Of a DNA stretch of 55,802 nucleotides, positions 18,032 to 28,088 are shown piece by piece. Source of the DNA: Shewanella sp. TC10. Its GTDB lineage: Bacteria; Pseudomonadota; Gammaproteobacteria; Enterobacterales; Shewanellaceae. Where the stretch lies: contig NZ_VKHR01000033.1 in the NCBI RefSeq assembly GCF_009663145.1, positions 22-55,823 of the forward strand, in the 5' to 3' direction. Position numbers and translations under genes: made by a program. The stretch's first letter is position 1, and every line of letters begins with the position of its first letter. The notes below the pieces were generated by a model. That model made no database searches and had not been told where the DNA came from. It worked only from the letters and a program-made list of their open reading frames with translations.

Positions 18032-18060
18032 AAAAAAGCCTGCTAAGAAGCAGGCTTTCA
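18032..18060 (-). terminator. terminator of the exopolysaccharide operon (after galU)
   Basis: Minus strand: AAAGCCTGCT, loop TCTT, AGCAGGCTTT, then TTTG. It sits about 20 bp past the galU stop and can also stop the tRNA array transcript on the plus strand. Confidence 0.85.
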
Positions 18061-18078
18061 TAACAATCTATAAATTCT

Positions 18079-18960
18079 TTAGTTAACTAGTCCAGCAATA
18101 ATTTTTCTAAAGTCTGCACCAAGTTTTTTATCATTTAAACCATATTCAACAAATGCTGCCATATAACTTAGTTTGTCACCACAATCATGCGATTTACCTG
18201 TCATATTGAACGCTTCAACTTTATCAGATTCAATCAACATATCAATGGCATCTGTAAGCTGGATTTCATTCCCTGCTCCAGCTGGAGTTTTGGCTAATAA
18301 ATCCCAAATTTTTTCAGATAAGACATATCGCCCCACAACAGCTAAATTTGAAGGCGCTTCATTAACCGCTGGTTTCTCTACCATTTTAATAATTGTAGTT
18401 GACTCACCAGGCTTTACATCGAAGCCGTTACAGTCAGCGATACCATATTTATGGACTTCTTCTTCTTTAACTGGAGCTACCATGATTTGGCTTGAAGACG
18501 TTTCTTCGTAACGAGAGATCATTGACGCTAAGTTTTCAGAACTTTGATTTGCTGTGTACTCATCTAAGATGACATCAGGTAAAACAACAGCAAATGGGTT
18601 GTTGCCAATACATGGCTTTGCACATAAGACCGCATGTCCGAGTCCTTTAGCCTCTCCCTGACGTACATGCATGATTGTAACGTCTTTAGGGCAAATCCCT
18701 TGTACTTCCTTGAGCAATTGACGCTTTACACGCTTTTCAAGGGTTGATTCAAGTTCATAGGATTTATCAAAATGGTTTTCGATTGCGTTTTTACTGGCAT
18801 GTGTTACCAGAACAATCTCTTTAACACCAGCCTTAACACATTCATCAACAATATATTGAATCAAAGGTTTATCAACCAAAGGCAGCATTTCTTTTGGGAT
18901 GGCTTTTGTTGCAGGCAACATCCGGGTTCCTAAACCGGCAACAGGAATTACAACTTTCAT
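18079..18960 (-). CDS. galU: GalU, UTP-glucose-1-phosphate uridylyltransferase
   Basis: Makes UDP-glucose from glucose-1-phosphate and UTP, the donor for glucans and the substrate of Ugd at the other end of this locus. 293 residues, family length. The nucleotidyl-transferase signature [20 protein letters not shown] is at the N-terminus; the UGP-type motifs [16 protein letters not shown] and [13 protein letters not shown] follow. AGGA lies 6 bases before the ATG. It is the last gene of the minus-strand operon, 69 bp after the Wzy/ligase-like gene. Confidence 0.96.
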   Translation of the reverse strand: MKVVIPVAGLGTRMLPATKAIPKEMLPLVDKPLIQYIVDECVKAGVKEIVLVTHASKNAIENHFDKSYELESTLEKRVKRQLLKEVQGICPKDVTIMHVRQGEAKGLGHAVLCAKPCIGNNPFAVVLPDVILDEYTANQSSENLASMISRYEETSSSQIMVAPVKEEEVHKYGIADCNGFDVKPGESTTIIKMVEKPAVNEAPSNLAVVGRYVLSEKIWDLLAKTPAGAGNEIQLTDAIDMLIESDKVEAFNMTGKSHDCGDKLSYMAAFVEYGLNDKKLGADFRKIIAGLVN

Positions 18961-19029
18961 AAGAGTCCTTTTTAAGTAAAGTAAAATAAATTGTCATTAT
19001 CTAAAATTATTGAAGTTTATTTTTTTTAT

Positions 19030-20379
19030 CTAATCCCCACGATGTCTCCGTGGTTTCTTCTTAAAGTCAGAAGGAAGATTATTGGAAATCCAACATAGGC
19101 TTATAATGGTGATGAACAATAGAGTATTGGCTGGAGATTGAAGGTTAAAGTCTACAAAATTATGAACACACATATGAATAATGGCCATCGCCGAACCAAA
19201 AGCCACACCTTTATAAAATTTATTATTCCTATTTTTCATGGTTTTACATGCTAACAAGAAGGCATATAACATCCATAATGCTAACATGGCAGAAATAACA
19301 ACACCGTACTCTATCGAAAATTGTACATATTCATTATGTGCATGGTCATAAAATCCACTGTAAGGCCTAGGTTGAAAGCCGGGAAAAACAGTATAAAAGC
19401 TGCCCCCACCTGTACCAGTTAGCCAGTTTTGTTCAATTATAGGTAAGCTATCAATAACAACTAAATCCCTGCTTTCTGATGCGAAGCTAGTATCTTCAAT
19501 ACGTTGCTTAACTTTTTCAACGCCAAAAATAGAACCTACAATGATCAAATCTAATATGAAAATGCTAACAACTAGGGGTTTGAGCAATATGGGCGGTCGT
19601 CGATAAATAAAAATGGCTATGACAGATACAATAATAAGCGCGGTAAAAAAGCCTGCATTTCCCATTCTTGAACGACTTAAAATGAGACCAATAATCATAA
19701 GAACTATAGCTAAACGAATTAATAATTTTCGGCTAAATAAGGTCGATAAGCTAGTGACCAAAAACTGTCTAAGCTCAAAATCAGTACTTTGTGTTTTTAA
19801 TTCTGAAATCAGCCAACCGATAGCAATCGAAAGACATAGAGCGAGATAATTTGCATAGTGATTTTGATAGGCGAATGTGCCTCTTGCTTTATCACCATCT
19901 GCATAATGAAATATTGGCGAAACATCTAAATTCATTAGATGAATCGTTGAGCCATAAAATGCTTGAAAACAACCAGATAAAAGTATCGAAAATACAATCC
20001 ACTTGAGCATTTGACTATTAATACAGTACTCACTCAATAATAAAGCAAAAATAAGGTAACTTAATGTTTTTAATAGTTGCTGAGTTGTCTGGTAACTATC
20101 GACAGTACCTATGCCAGGGATCAAATTAATCACTTGTAAAAACAAAAAGCCTAAGAATACAGCCAAAGGGATCAATAATGTTTTTTGCCATTGATGACTA
20201 AGAAAAGCCTTATCATATTTAGCACAATATCCAATATGTATGCACCCTAAGCTCAATATCACAAACTCCAATATTGACCAAGCCCAAATCCTATTACTCC
20301 CTAATGGAATCGGCGAGAAAACAATTAACGTACATAAGATAAAAACAATATATTTAGCAAGTCGAGAAGAAGTGATCAT
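19030..20379 (-). CDS. O-antigen ligase / Wzy-like membrane protein
   Basis: A 449-residue polytopic membrane protein with about 11-12 predicted helices. The family motif is in the large periplasmic loop: GTGGGSFYTVFPGFQPR followed by YDHAHNEYVQFSIEYG, the Wzy_C / O-antigen ligase signature with the conserved His. Members either polymerise repeat units (Wzy) or transfer glycans to an acceptor. The locus has a second such gene at 31414-32649, so one may be the polymerase and the other a ligase or a second polymerase. The C-terminus is cytosolic and basic (DFKKKPRRHRGD). Confidence 0.8.
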   Translation of the reverse strand: MITSSRLAKYIVFILCTLIVFSPIPLGSNRIWAWSILEFVILSLGCIHIGYCAKYDKAFLSHQWQKTLLIPLAVFLGFLFLQVINLIPGIGTVDSYQTTQQLLKTLSYLIFALLLSEYCINSQMLKWIVFSILLSGCFQAFYGSTIHLMNLDVSPIFHYADGDKARGTFAYQNHYANYLALCLSIAIGWLISELKTQSTDFELRQFLVTSLSTLFSRKLLIRLAIVLMIIGLILSRSRMGNAGFFTALIIVSVIAIFIYRRPPILLKPLVVSIFILDLIIVGSIFGVEKVKQRIEDTSFASESRDLVVIDSLPIIEQNWLTGTGGGSFYTVFPGFQPRPYSGFYDHAHNEYVQFSIEYGVVISAMLALWMLYAFLLACKTMKNRNNKFYKGVAFGSAMAIIHMCVHNFVDFNLQSPANTLLFITIISLCWISNNLPSDFKKKPRRHRGD

Positions 20380-20393
20380 CTAAACATTACATC

Positions 20394-21104
20394 CTATTTA
20401 TAATTTTGATGACATAAAGATTCAGTAATCCAATGTGCCGCTGATTCAGAGAACTTGTTACCAGAATATTTGTAATAAGTGCACAAAACTTGGTCTTTCT
20501 CGTACTGCTTAACAAGTGATTGCAGTGTCAACTTCACATCCCATTTCGACTCTGTAGCTATCGTAGCGACATCTATTACTTGTTGTTTCTGCTCCACAGT
20601 TAACTCGTCCCAAAAAGCAAACCCAACTGCCAATATTTGGCGAATGACTTCCGGGGTATAGGGGCCTTTTTCTTGTCCTTGCAACAGTAAAGGCCATGCT
20701 TTATGAATATCTCCACTACTGAAAGCTATCATGGCCCCAAAATCAGCATAAGCATTTGGCCATAAGGGCCTTTGCGTTATTGCTGTTTCATATAAATAAG
20801 TTACGAATGATACATCCAAACGTTCAAACTCAGCATAACTGCCCCACTCTATTACTTTAGCTAAAGTGAGTAAGTAATGTGGATTCGAATTATCTAAAGA
20901 ATAAGCATAAGTAGCAGCCTTTTTAGCTTGCTGATATTGCTCTTCATCCGCTTTTGCGTGTTTCTCCCAAAGCTTTAAATAATAAAGCGACTTAAAGTGA
21001 TAGGCATTAGCTACCCCTTTTTGAACGAGTAAAGGCAGAAAAGCTAACAATATAATGATCAGCGCAGCATAAAATAACTTTCGAGAGGTTGGCATTATTA
21101 ACAT
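20394..21104 (-). CDS. VpsP-family exopolysaccharide accessory protein
   Basis: 236 residues: one N-terminal membrane helix (LFYAALIIILLAFLPLLVQ) then a helical periplasmic domain with TPR-like spacing (AATYAYSLDNSNPHYLLTLA, PNAYADFGAMIAF). It resembles the VpsP proteins encoded in Vibrio and Shewanella polysaccharide loci next to an O-antigen-ligase-like gene, as here. The role is unknown; a scaffold for the polymerase/ligase is a reasonable guess. Two possible ATGs (21104 and 21095), neither with a strong ribosome binding site. Confidence 0.65.
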   Translation of the reverse strand: MLIMPTSRKLFYAALIIILLAFLPLLVQKGVANAYHFKSLYYLKLWEKHAKADEEQYQQAKKAATYAYSLDNSNPHYLLTLAKVIEWGSYAEFERLDVSFVTYLYETAITQRPLWPNAYADFGAMIAFSSGDIHKAWPLLLQGQEKGPYTPEVIRQILAVGFAFWDELTVEQKQQVIDVATIATESKWDVKLTLQSLVKQYEKDQVLCTYYKYSGNKFSESAAHWITESLCHQNYK

Positions 21105-21110
21105 GGCAGT

Positions 21111-21836
21111 TTAGGAAAATAGCCTTTTTGAAATCAAATAAGGGTTATCAATAACCAGCTGATTAGCATATGTATGATCAGTTAGTACTTCAGCAATGGA
21201 ATGAGCTTGATGTAACTTAGGCGGACGACGCTTTAAAGAGTGGCAGTCCGAACCGATAATGGTATAAAGCTGTTGACTAATCCATTGCTCACTTAGTGCT
21301 TTAGGCAACTCACCTAAGTCACCTATGAGAGATGCTGCAGTTAACTGAAACAAACAGCCTCTTTGCTGAAAAGGCTTAATTCTATCAGGGTATCGTTGCA
21401 ACTCTCGGTTACGTTCAGGATGTGCAATCATTGGCAGAATATTGGCATTGATTAACCAATCAATGAGCTTCTCAACACCGGCGGGTAAGTGACTGCTAGG
21501 TAGCTCTAACAACAAAACTTTCTTTTCTTCAAAGTCCCCAACAAAGGGCAACTGCTTTTGTTTTGCCAACATAATAATCTCGGGGCAAACTCTTACTTCT
21601 GCGGCAACCCTCAGCTCAATCGGTAGGTTTTGAGCTTTTATTTCTTGCTGAACTCGATGATAAGCATCAACAATGGTTTGTTGAGTATTGTCGTAAATGC
21701 CGACGTGAATATGAGGAGTTGCCACAATCCGAGTGATACCTTGATTAATTGACTGACGAATAAGTGCCATTGACTCATCAAGAGACTTAGCACCATCATC
21801 TATTTCAGGTAGAACATGGCAATGAATGTCTATCAT
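21111..21836 (-). CDS. PHP-type tyrosine-protein phosphatase (CpsB/YwqE-like)
   Basis: A 241-residue metal-dependent phosphatase of the PHP superfamily that dephosphorylates the Wzc tyrosine cluster and so cycles polysaccharide export. Metal ligands are visible in MIDIHCHVLPEIDDGA, ATPHIHVG, LPMIAHPERN and IGSDCHS. It replaces the low-molecular-weight phosphatase Wzb of E. coli. The start overlaps the wzc stop by 4 bp, so kinase and phosphatase are coupled. Confidence 0.9.
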   Translation of the reverse strand: MIDIHCHVLPEIDDGAKSLDESMALIRQSINQGITRIVATPHIHVGIYDNTQQTIVDAYHRVQQEIKAQNLPIELRVAAEVRVCPEIIMLAKQKQLPFVGDFEEKKVLLLELPSSHLPAGVEKLIDWLINANILPMIAHPERNRELQRYPDRIKPFQQRGCLFQLTAASLIGDLGELPKALSEQWISQQLYTIIGSDCHSLKRRPPKLHQAHSIAEVLTDHTYANQLVIDNPYLISKRLFS

Positions 21837-24043
21837 GACGCTTTAGCGTGTGTCTCAGACTCTTCGACACTATTGCTTTCATAAGGTTGATAGTAACCAT
21901 ACTGACCGTGGTATTGTTGTGCGTCTTTAATATTAAGCTGGTTTAACACTACACCAAACACTTTCCCTCTTGCTTGGTACAACTTGGCAAGAGTTAGCCT
22001 TACAGCTTCAGAACGCGTTGTGGCAGCTTTTACCACAGTCACAATCGCATCGCTGTGTGGGGCAATGACTAAAGCATCACTTACGGCTTGCACTGGAGGC
22101 GTATCAATAATTATTTTGGTATAGTGCTGTTTAAGCTCTTGTATAACCTTTGCTAAAATAGGTGTAGATAACAGTTCTTGGGGGTTAAGAGGAATAGCGC
22201 CAGCAGTAAGGACATCGACATTAGGCTTAACATCATGAGCAATACAGTCACCAACAGCTTCGGAACCTGCTAACACATTTGATAAACCTGGTTGATAATT
22301 AGGTAAACCAAAACGACTACCAACATTGGGTTTACGCATGTCAGCGTCAATAATTAACACCTTCTCCATACCAGAAAAAGCAAATGCCAAGTTCATTGCT
22401 ACCGATGTCTTACCTTCATTTGGAAACGAAGATGTAACTTCAATTGTCGTTAAATCCTGCCCGAGTGCCATTAACGATAACGATGTCCTTATTGTTCTCA
22501 CTGACTCCGCATGCATCTTGGCATTACTATCGTAAAAGGCAAAGTTAACCTCATCATAAGTCGCTTTTTTGTCAGCTTTTGGGATATAACCAAGTGCACG
22601 CTGAGATAAAACCTTCTCAACATCATCAGTGGTTTTAATTGTATCGTTTAACGCATCTAACACTAATACAATTACCATTGCGAAAATAAGACTCGCTAAG
22701 AAAGCTGCTACAACAATCAGCTTTTTGTTCGGCTTAATAGGGTTAAATGGGGTGACAGCTCTATCGGTAAACCTCGCGACAGGAGAATCAAAATCACCAG
22801 TGACTTCGGTTTCCTTCTGACGAGACAAAAAGCTTTCAAATAATTGCTGATTAGTATTAACTTCACGTAGTAAACGCTTATATGTGGTGTCGATAGTACT
22901 TAAATCTTGGAAGTCTCCTTTAGAGCTGTTGAATTGAGCCTCTAAAGAACGTAAGTTTTGTGATGCGGTTTGCGCCTCATCTTCTATACCTTGCACTAAA
23001 CGCCCAATTTGAACTCGAAGATTGTTTTCAACCGTTGCAAGCTCTGCTTTTGCAGAAATCAATTTAGGATGCTTCGGTCCATACACTTGTTGTAACTCTG
23101 AAACTTTTCGCTCGACAATGCTTACTTCGCGTTTAACGTTTTGTATTGACAAATGTGAAGTCACTTCAGGCAAACTTTCTAATCGGCCTATATCACTCGC
23201 ACCATATTTTTTAACCACGGCCATAAAGCTATCAGCTTGAGCCTTACGAGAACGAGCAAGTGTAATGTCATCACTTAATCTTTGTAGTTCTTTAGCATCT
23301 AGCGCCGTTACACCTTCAACATCAACTAAACCGTTGTCAATTCTAAACTGCTCTAAACGGTGTTCAGACGCATCTAAATTTACTCGTAAATCTTCTAATC
23401 GACCACCTAACCATATATTGGCTTTTTGAGTCATTCCCGCTTTAGCTTCAAGTTGACTTAGAATATAAGCATCTCCCACAGCATTTGAAACAAGCGATGC
23501 AAGCTCTGGATCTGGAGTTTCATAGCTGATATTAACCAATTGAGTTTTTCTTATTGGCGTAATAATAATATTATTTGCAAAACCATTTATCTTTTGTTGA
23601 AAAACTTTATTTTCATCAACAGGTGCAGCCTCTTCTTTAGGCAAAAAGTCGATACTATTTTTTAACTGCTTAAATAAAGAAGGTTGAGGTAAAAATTGAG
23701 GATGATTGACTAAATCTAGTTCATTGAAAACTCTTTCAGCAATTGAGCGAGACTTTAAAATTTCAAATTGAGTAAGGTAATACTCTCTTTGACCTGAGTT
23801 AATCCCATATACTTCATCAATTTTAATCGCACTTGCCTGCTCAGACTCGATGAGTAGTGTTGAAGTCGCACTATAAATAGGCTTCATACTCATCACAACA
23901 AATACGGTTAACGCAGTAACTATAATAGAGAAAGCAAGTATACGCCACTTGAAAAACAGAATAGGCTTAAATAACTTCTTAAAATCAATTAACTGCTCAG
24001 GAATAATAGGCGTTGTTTTAACTTGAGGGTTATTGGACATCAT
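21833..24043 (-). CDS. wzc: Wzc-like polysaccharide co-polymerase and tyrosine autokinase
   Basis: 736-residue inner-membrane protein that controls chain length and export. The Wzz domain starts after FKWRILAFSIIVTALTVFVV and leads to a long periplasmic coiled coil (residues about 200-410). The second membrane helix is KKLIVVAAFLASLIFAMVIVLV. The cytosolic BY-kinase domain has Walker A SSFPNEGKTS, Walker A' LIIDADMRKP and Walker B IIIDTPPV. The C-terminal tyrosine cluster reads QQYHGQYGYYQPYES. It overlaps wza by one base (TAATG) and the phosphatase by four. Confidence 0.94.
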   Translation of the reverse strand: MMSNNPQVKTTPIIPEQLIDFKKLFKPILFFKWRILAFSIIVTALTVFVVMSMKPIYSATSTLLIESEQASAIKIDEVYGINSGQREYYLTQFEILKSRSIAERVFNELDLVNHPQFLPQPSLFKQLKNSIDFLPKEEAAPVDENKVFQQKINGFANNIIITPIRKTQLVNISYETPDPELASLVSNAVGDAYILSQLEAKAGMTQKANIWLGGRLEDLRVNLDASEHRLEQFRIDNGLVDVEGVTALDAKELQRLSDDITLARSRKAQADSFMAVVKKYGASDIGRLESLPEVTSHLSIQNVKREVSIVERKVSELQQVYGPKHPKLISAKAELATVENNLRVQIGRLVQGIEDEAQTASQNLRSLEAQFNSSKGDFQDLSTIDTTYKRLLREVNTNQQLFESFLSRQKETEVTGDFDSPVARFTDRAVTPFNPIKPNKKLIVVAAFLASLIFAMVIVLVLDALNDTIKTTDDVEKVLSQRALGYIPKADKKATYDEVNFAFYDSNAKMHAESVRTIRTSLSLMALGQDLTTIEVTSSFPNEGKTSVAMNLAFAFSGMEKVLIIDADMRKPNVGSRFGLPNYQPGLSNVLAGSEAVGDCIAHDVKPNVDVLTAGAIPLNPQELLSTPILAKVIQELKQHYTKIIIDTPPVQAVSDALVIAPHSDAIVTVVKAATTRSEAVRLTLAKLYQARGKVFGVVLNQLNIKDAQQYHGQYGYYQPYESNSVEESETHAKAS

Positions 24044-24564
24044 TAAAAGAATCTCTGCTCTATTGTTATAGTATCACCTGCATGAATTTTAGTTTTTATT
24101 TCCGCGCTTTCTGAAGTAGTTTTAGTGCCTTCACGAGAAATAAAAATTTTATCTGTTGAAGCTCTTTCTGTTAATCCACCCGCTAGGGCAACCGCCTGAT
24201 TAATCGTCATACCAGGTTGGTATGGATATCCTCCGGGTTTTTTGACTTCACCATGAATGTAAAACGGACGATAATGAACAATCCCAACATAAACACTTGG
24301 TTCAACGAAATAGTCCCCTTTCAAGCCATTATAAATCAATGCCTCAACTTCTTTTACCGTTAAACCTCTTAACGCTAATGTGCCTAAAAAAGGGTAATTA
24401 ACAGTACTGCTATTCGTAAGCCTAGTTTCAAGAGTTAAATCTTCTTCCCCATAAACTTTAATCACAATAGTATCACCGGCAGCTAAGCGATGATTTCCTT
24501 CTGATACAGCACTAGCATTACCGCTGAAAAAAATAACTGCACAAATCAGTAAAACAAATTTCAT
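24043..24564 (-). CDS. wza: short Wza-like polysaccharide export protein (periplasmic type)
   Basis: 173 residues: signal peptide ending SGNASA, a PES domain (LAAGDTIVIKVYGEEDLTLE to about residue 105) and one SLBB domain (FYIHGEVKKPGGYPYQPGMT). It lacks both the lipobox cysteine and the C-terminal amphipathic helix that forms the outer-membrane pore in E. coli Wza (379 residues). It therefore cannot span the outer membrane alone; the adjacent barrel gene may supply the pore. Confidence 0.9.
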   Translation of the reverse strand: MKFVLLICAVIFFSGNASAVSEGNHRLAAGDTIVIKVYGEEDLTLETRLTNSSTVNYPFLGTLALRGLTVKEVEALIYNGLKGDYFVEPSVYVGIVHYRPFYIHGEVKKPGGYPYQPGMTINQAVALAGGLTERASTDKIFISREGTKTTSESAEIKTKIHAGDTITIEQRFF

Positions 24565-24577
24565 AACCTTCCTTTTA

Positions 24578-25792
24578 TTACAGTGTCATCTCTGCATTAA
24601 TGTAATAAATGTTTCTATCAAACTTATAGATCTCATCTGTTGATGTACTGTCGTTAATGTCCAATCCAACTCTCATCAGCAACCAACGAGCGAAAGAATA
24701 ACTAACAGAAGCTTGATAGCGCGACGTACGGTCTTCACGAATAATTCCAGTAAAATCCTCTTCTATACGCTCATAACCAAGGTTACTTGAGAAAAGTTCA
24801 GTCCATTCATGCTTCCAAGCAACGCCATAATTAGTTTCTCTAACGTAATCACCTAATAAGTTTGGATCTTTACTACTTTGCCCTGTTTTAAGGGTAAAAG
24901 CACTATAGCTTAATGGGCGCCATGTCATGTCTGCATCCCAAGTTAAACCACTAAAATCTTCACGACTACTATTGTCAAAACTTTTCTGTTGATAACCAAC
25001 TCGAACCTTACCTTCAGTAGAAGCTGTCGCTTCCCAATCTGCACCTAATAAATAGTTTGTCGTACTACTGTCACGATTTTCTAGTTCTATTTGCTCAGGC
25101 CTTTTATCGTATTCAGTATCAATTCGTTGAACATCAGCCACTAAACTGGCAGTAGGGCTCACATCATAGAAGAATGTTCCGCCATAGGTTGTTTCTGAAT
25201 AGTTTTTGTATTGAGTTAATTCTTCATAACGTTTGTATTCTTTTTCAAGATACTTACCATTCAACCTTAATCTTGCAGCCGTACTTCTAGCACCATACTC
25301 ATAGTAGCCACCGATAGCATAAACATCATAGGTATTTGGCTCATCTTGAATATTACCTGCGCCTTCAAAGATACCCGTACCTCTGTCTTCATGACCACCG
25401 ATATAAGTACCTGTAATATTAAATCGATTTGATTGATTAAGCTCGACATCCGCTTTTAATCTAAGCAAGCCATCTAAGTAATTATCATCACTACTACTAA
25501 AATATTCACCATATTCGATGCCTGCCTCTGCAGAATAAACACTGTTACCGCTTAGTAACTCAGCTTTCAAAGCTGGATTAACCACTAATATCATACTGTC
25601 TTCTGTATCAGTATTTGCACTTGCAATATTGTCATCATATTTCAAACTAGCATTTAAGCCTGGCGTAAAATCAATGCCCGACTCGGTTTTGATCACTGCA
25701 GCATTTTCTTTATTTTGTGCAACTGCAACTGGACCTATCAACGAACTTACGACAATCCCAATAATGCTTCTTTTGCCTAATAACTTTTTCAT
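24578..25792 (-). CDS. outer-membrane beta-barrel protein of the exopolysaccharide locus
   Basis: 404 residues with a signal peptide (RSIIGIVVSSLIGPVAVAQ) and alternating polar/aromatic strands typical of a barrel of about 16-18 strands (for example AGIEYGEYFSSSDDN, LRVGYQQKSFD-like segments, YRYQASVSYSFARWLLMRVG). I use the ATG at 25792, which has GGGAG 7 bases upstream; a frame-open ATG at 25816 lies inside the preceding gene. The position next to a pore-less Wza suggests it is the secretion barrel, like the separate PES/barrel pairs described in Myxococcus. The barrel is inferred from pattern, not a recognised motif. Confidence 0.75.
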   Translation of the reverse strand: MKKLLGKRSIIGIVVSSLIGPVAVAQNKENAAVIKTESGIDFTPGLNASLKYDDNIASANTDTEDSMILVVNPALKAELLSGNSVYSAEAGIEYGEYFSSSDDNYLDGLLRLKADVELNQSNRFNITGTYIGGHEDRGTGIFEGAGNIQDEPNTYDVYAIGGYYEYGARSTAARLRLNGKYLEKEYKRYEELTQYKNYSETTYGGTFFYDVSPTASLVADVQRIDTEYDKRPEQIELENRDSSTTNYLLGADWEATASTEGKVRVGYQQKSFDNSSREDFSGLTWDADMTWRPLSYSAFTLKTGQSSKDPNLLGDYVRETNYGVAWKHEWTELFSSNLGYERIEEDFTGIIREDRTSRYQASVSYSFARWLLMRVGLDINDSTSTDEIYKFDRNIYYINAEMTL

Positions 25793-25805
25793 TCTTTTCT
25801 CCCTG

Positions 25806-27206
25806 TTAGTAGGCATTATTGCCAGTAAAACCTTTGAAAATTGTCATAAAAATAATTTTAATATCCCACCATAAAGTCCAATGTCGAATATACGCAAGAT
25901 CGTACTCAACTCTCTTTTCCATTTTATCGAGAGTGTCAGTTTCTCCGCGCCAGCCATTAATTTGTGCCCACCCAGTTATTCCTGGTCTAACTTTATGACG
26001 AAGCATGTAATAAGCCACAATTTGTCGGTATTCCTCATTATGAGCAACTGCATGAGGTCGAGGTCCCACAACGGACATAGTGCCTAATAGAACATTAAAA
26101 AACTGTGGTAATTCATCTAACGATGTTCTACGTAAAAAGCCACCAATGGGAGTCAGTCGACTATCATTTTTCTTCGCTTGGGTAACTTTATCGGCATTTT
26201 CAGTCACCGTCATGGAGCGGAACTTGAACACTTTAATACGTTCCCCACCAAGACCGTAGCGGTCTTGTTTAAACAGCACTGCACCAGGTGAAGTCAACTT
26301 AATAGCAATGGCTATAATGATTAGCACAGGTGAAATAGCGATGATGGCAAGAGAGCTAAATAGAATATCAAAAGTGCGTTTATAGAAGTTTTTCATTCCA
26401 TGAACTGGTGACTCGAAAACACTAATGGTGTCTAAATCTCCAACGTTACCGATTCGCGCATGCATAAGATTTTTAAGTAGGAAATCAGGTAAGATAAGAA
26501 CATCTACTGTTGAGTCACCGAGTTGTTGAATAATGCTAGATATTCGCTTTTCAGCTAGCATAGGTAAACAGATATACAGTTTTTTCACCTCGCCTTTTTT
26601 AGCCATTTCAACCGCTTTGTCAATCGAGCCATTTAACAAATGTAAATGCTCACAGTTAACACGGTCTGGCTCTCTATCGTCATAAAAGCCAACACATTGT
26701 AATCCTAGTTCAATATTGCCATTTAATTCTCGATATAAGTTATTACCAGATTCTGTCATGCCGATAATCGCAACTTTCTGAAGACTGTATCCATTTCTTC
26801 GCATAGTTCGTTTAATAATTCTAACGAGAACGCGCCAGCTCACTAATGTCACTAGAGAAAGGCTAAACCAACCAAAAATCACTACACGAGAATAATACTC
26901 ACCTTGTTTGAATAGGAAAATCGCAGTGAGTAAAATAAAGAATGACACCACTAACACGGTTGCCATTAATCCTAAAACATAAAGAAAACTGCTTAACCTC
27001 CATGAACGATATAGTGAAATGGATTCAGCTAAATAGAGGTAAAAGAATAGCTCTGCCATCAAAAGCAGAAAATATTCTCTGTCGAATAACACATCGTGAA
27101 AGTTCAGCATGGCAAAAAATGCAAAAATTAACACACTCACATCGACTAGACGAAATACGAAAGCAAGTCCGTTTCGAGCGACATGAAAGTTAGAAGGCTT
27201 ATCCAC
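25806..27206 (-). CDS. undecaprenyl-phosphate glucose phosphotransferase (WcaJ-like)
   Basis: 466-residue initiating sugar-phosphate transferase that loads the first sugar (usually glucose-1-P) on undecaprenyl phosphate. It has four N-terminal membrane helices, a CoA-binding-like middle domain (VAIIGMTESGNNLYREL) and the C-terminal bacterial sugar transferase domain with KRTFDILFSSLAIIAISPVL, KFRSMTV, RRTSLDELPQFFNVL and VGPRPHA. It starts with GTG preceded by AAAGGAG at 7 bases. A 150-bp gap separates it from the upstream glycosyltransferase, the largest gap inside the operon after the one below ugd. Confidence 0.92.
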   Translation of the reverse strand: MDKPSNFHVARNGLAFVFRLVDVSVLIFAFFAMLNFHDVLFDREYFLLLMAELFFYLYLAESISLYRSWRLSSFLYVLGLMATVLVVSFFILLTAIFLFKQGEYYSRVVIFGWFSLSLVTLVSWRVLVRIIKRTMRRNGYSLQKVAIIGMTESGNNLYRELNGNIELGLQCVGFYDDREPDRVNCEHLHLLNGSIDKAVEMAKKGEVKKLYICLPMLAEKRISSIIQQLGDSTVDVLILPDFLLKNLMHARIGNVGDLDTISVFESPVHGMKNFYKRTFDILFSSLAIIAISPVLIIIAIAIKLTSPGAVLFKQDRYGLGGERIKVFKFRSMTVTENADKVTQAKKNDSRLTPIGGFLRRTSLDELPQFFNVLLGTMSVVGPRPHAVAHNEEYRQIVAYYMLRHKVRPGITGWAQINGWRGETDTLDKMEKRVEYDLAYIRHWTLWWDIKIIFMTIFKGFTGNNAY

Positions 27207-27356
27207 GATATACTCCTTTAAAGTGAATATTGAACTGTAATAATAAAATTGATGACAAACTTTAAATATAAAGTCTGCTCGAATTCGAACTTTAGGTTGA
27301 CTAATTTAGAGACGTTCTAGACATTAGAACTAGACTAAAATCACTATCAAATTGTG

Positions 27357-28088
27357 TTATTTTTTCATCGCTACGTTGGCAAAAAAAATGGGAATCCCGA
27401 TAACATATCGCGAGAACATTCTTTTGGGTTCTTTTAAGAGACGATAAACCCATTCCAAACCATTTTTTTGATAAAACTCTGGAGCTCTCGAGACTCGCTC
27501 AGCTTGAAAATCCAGAATCGCGCCACCACAAATCACTAGCACTCTTACGCCAACTATTTGAGTCAGCATTTTTGCAATACGCTCCTGCTTAGGCATTCCC
27601 ATTGCAAGTACCACGATATTTAAAGCAGATTTATCTAAATGTGTTCTAAAATGCTCAAGATAGTCATCATCGTTTTGAAAACCATCTAAAGAATCAAAGG
27701 GATGCTGCTTAAAAAGCTTCGATGCCCCTTTTGATAACCAAGGCTCGATAGTGCCGTAGCATAGATATTTAACTGTCTGGCTGTGGATTTGGCTACATTC
27801 AATAATCCGAGGAATTAAATCAGTACCGTTTAAGTTCTCCCCAGGTTTTATTTGGCTTAATTTACACGCAATTTTAATTCCAATACCATCACGTAAAATA
27901 TAATCCAAGGCTAAAAAATCGGCTTTAATAACTGGTGATTTCGCTACGAGGTTATAGCCATGCTGATTTAAAAAACCGACTGAGATTGCATCTGGCGTGG
28001 ACAATAATTGGTTGATAAAATCGTCAACCTGAAATGCCTCTAAATAACTTACCTTATCTAAGATCGTTTCATTGTTCATACTTATCAT
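27357..28088 (-). CDS. WecG/TagA/CpsF family glycosyltransferase
   Basis: About 243 residues. Family motifs: the N-terminal LNQHGYNLVAKSP region, LDYILRDGIGIKIACKL, GENLNGTDLIP, VVLAMGMPKQE and VCGGAILDFQAERVSRAPEF. It transfers a sugar such as ManNAc(A)-type residues to a lipid-linked acceptor; the exact sugar is not predictable. The start is the ATG at 28088 (GGAG 4 bases upstream) within the 3' end of the preceding gene; a GTG at 28091 is an alternative. Confidence 0.9.
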   Translation of the reverse strand: MISMNNETILDKVSYLEAFQVDDFINQLLSTPDAISVGFLNQHGYNLVAKSPVIKADFLALDYILRDGIGIKIACKLSQIKPGENLNGTDLIPRIIECSQIHSQTVKYLCYGTIEPWLSKGASKLFKQHPFDSLDGFQNDDDYLEHFRTHLDKSALNIVVLAMGMPKQERIAKMLTQIVGVRVLVICGGAILDFQAERVSRAPEFYQKNGLEWVYRLLKEPKRMFSRYVIGIPIFFANVAMKK

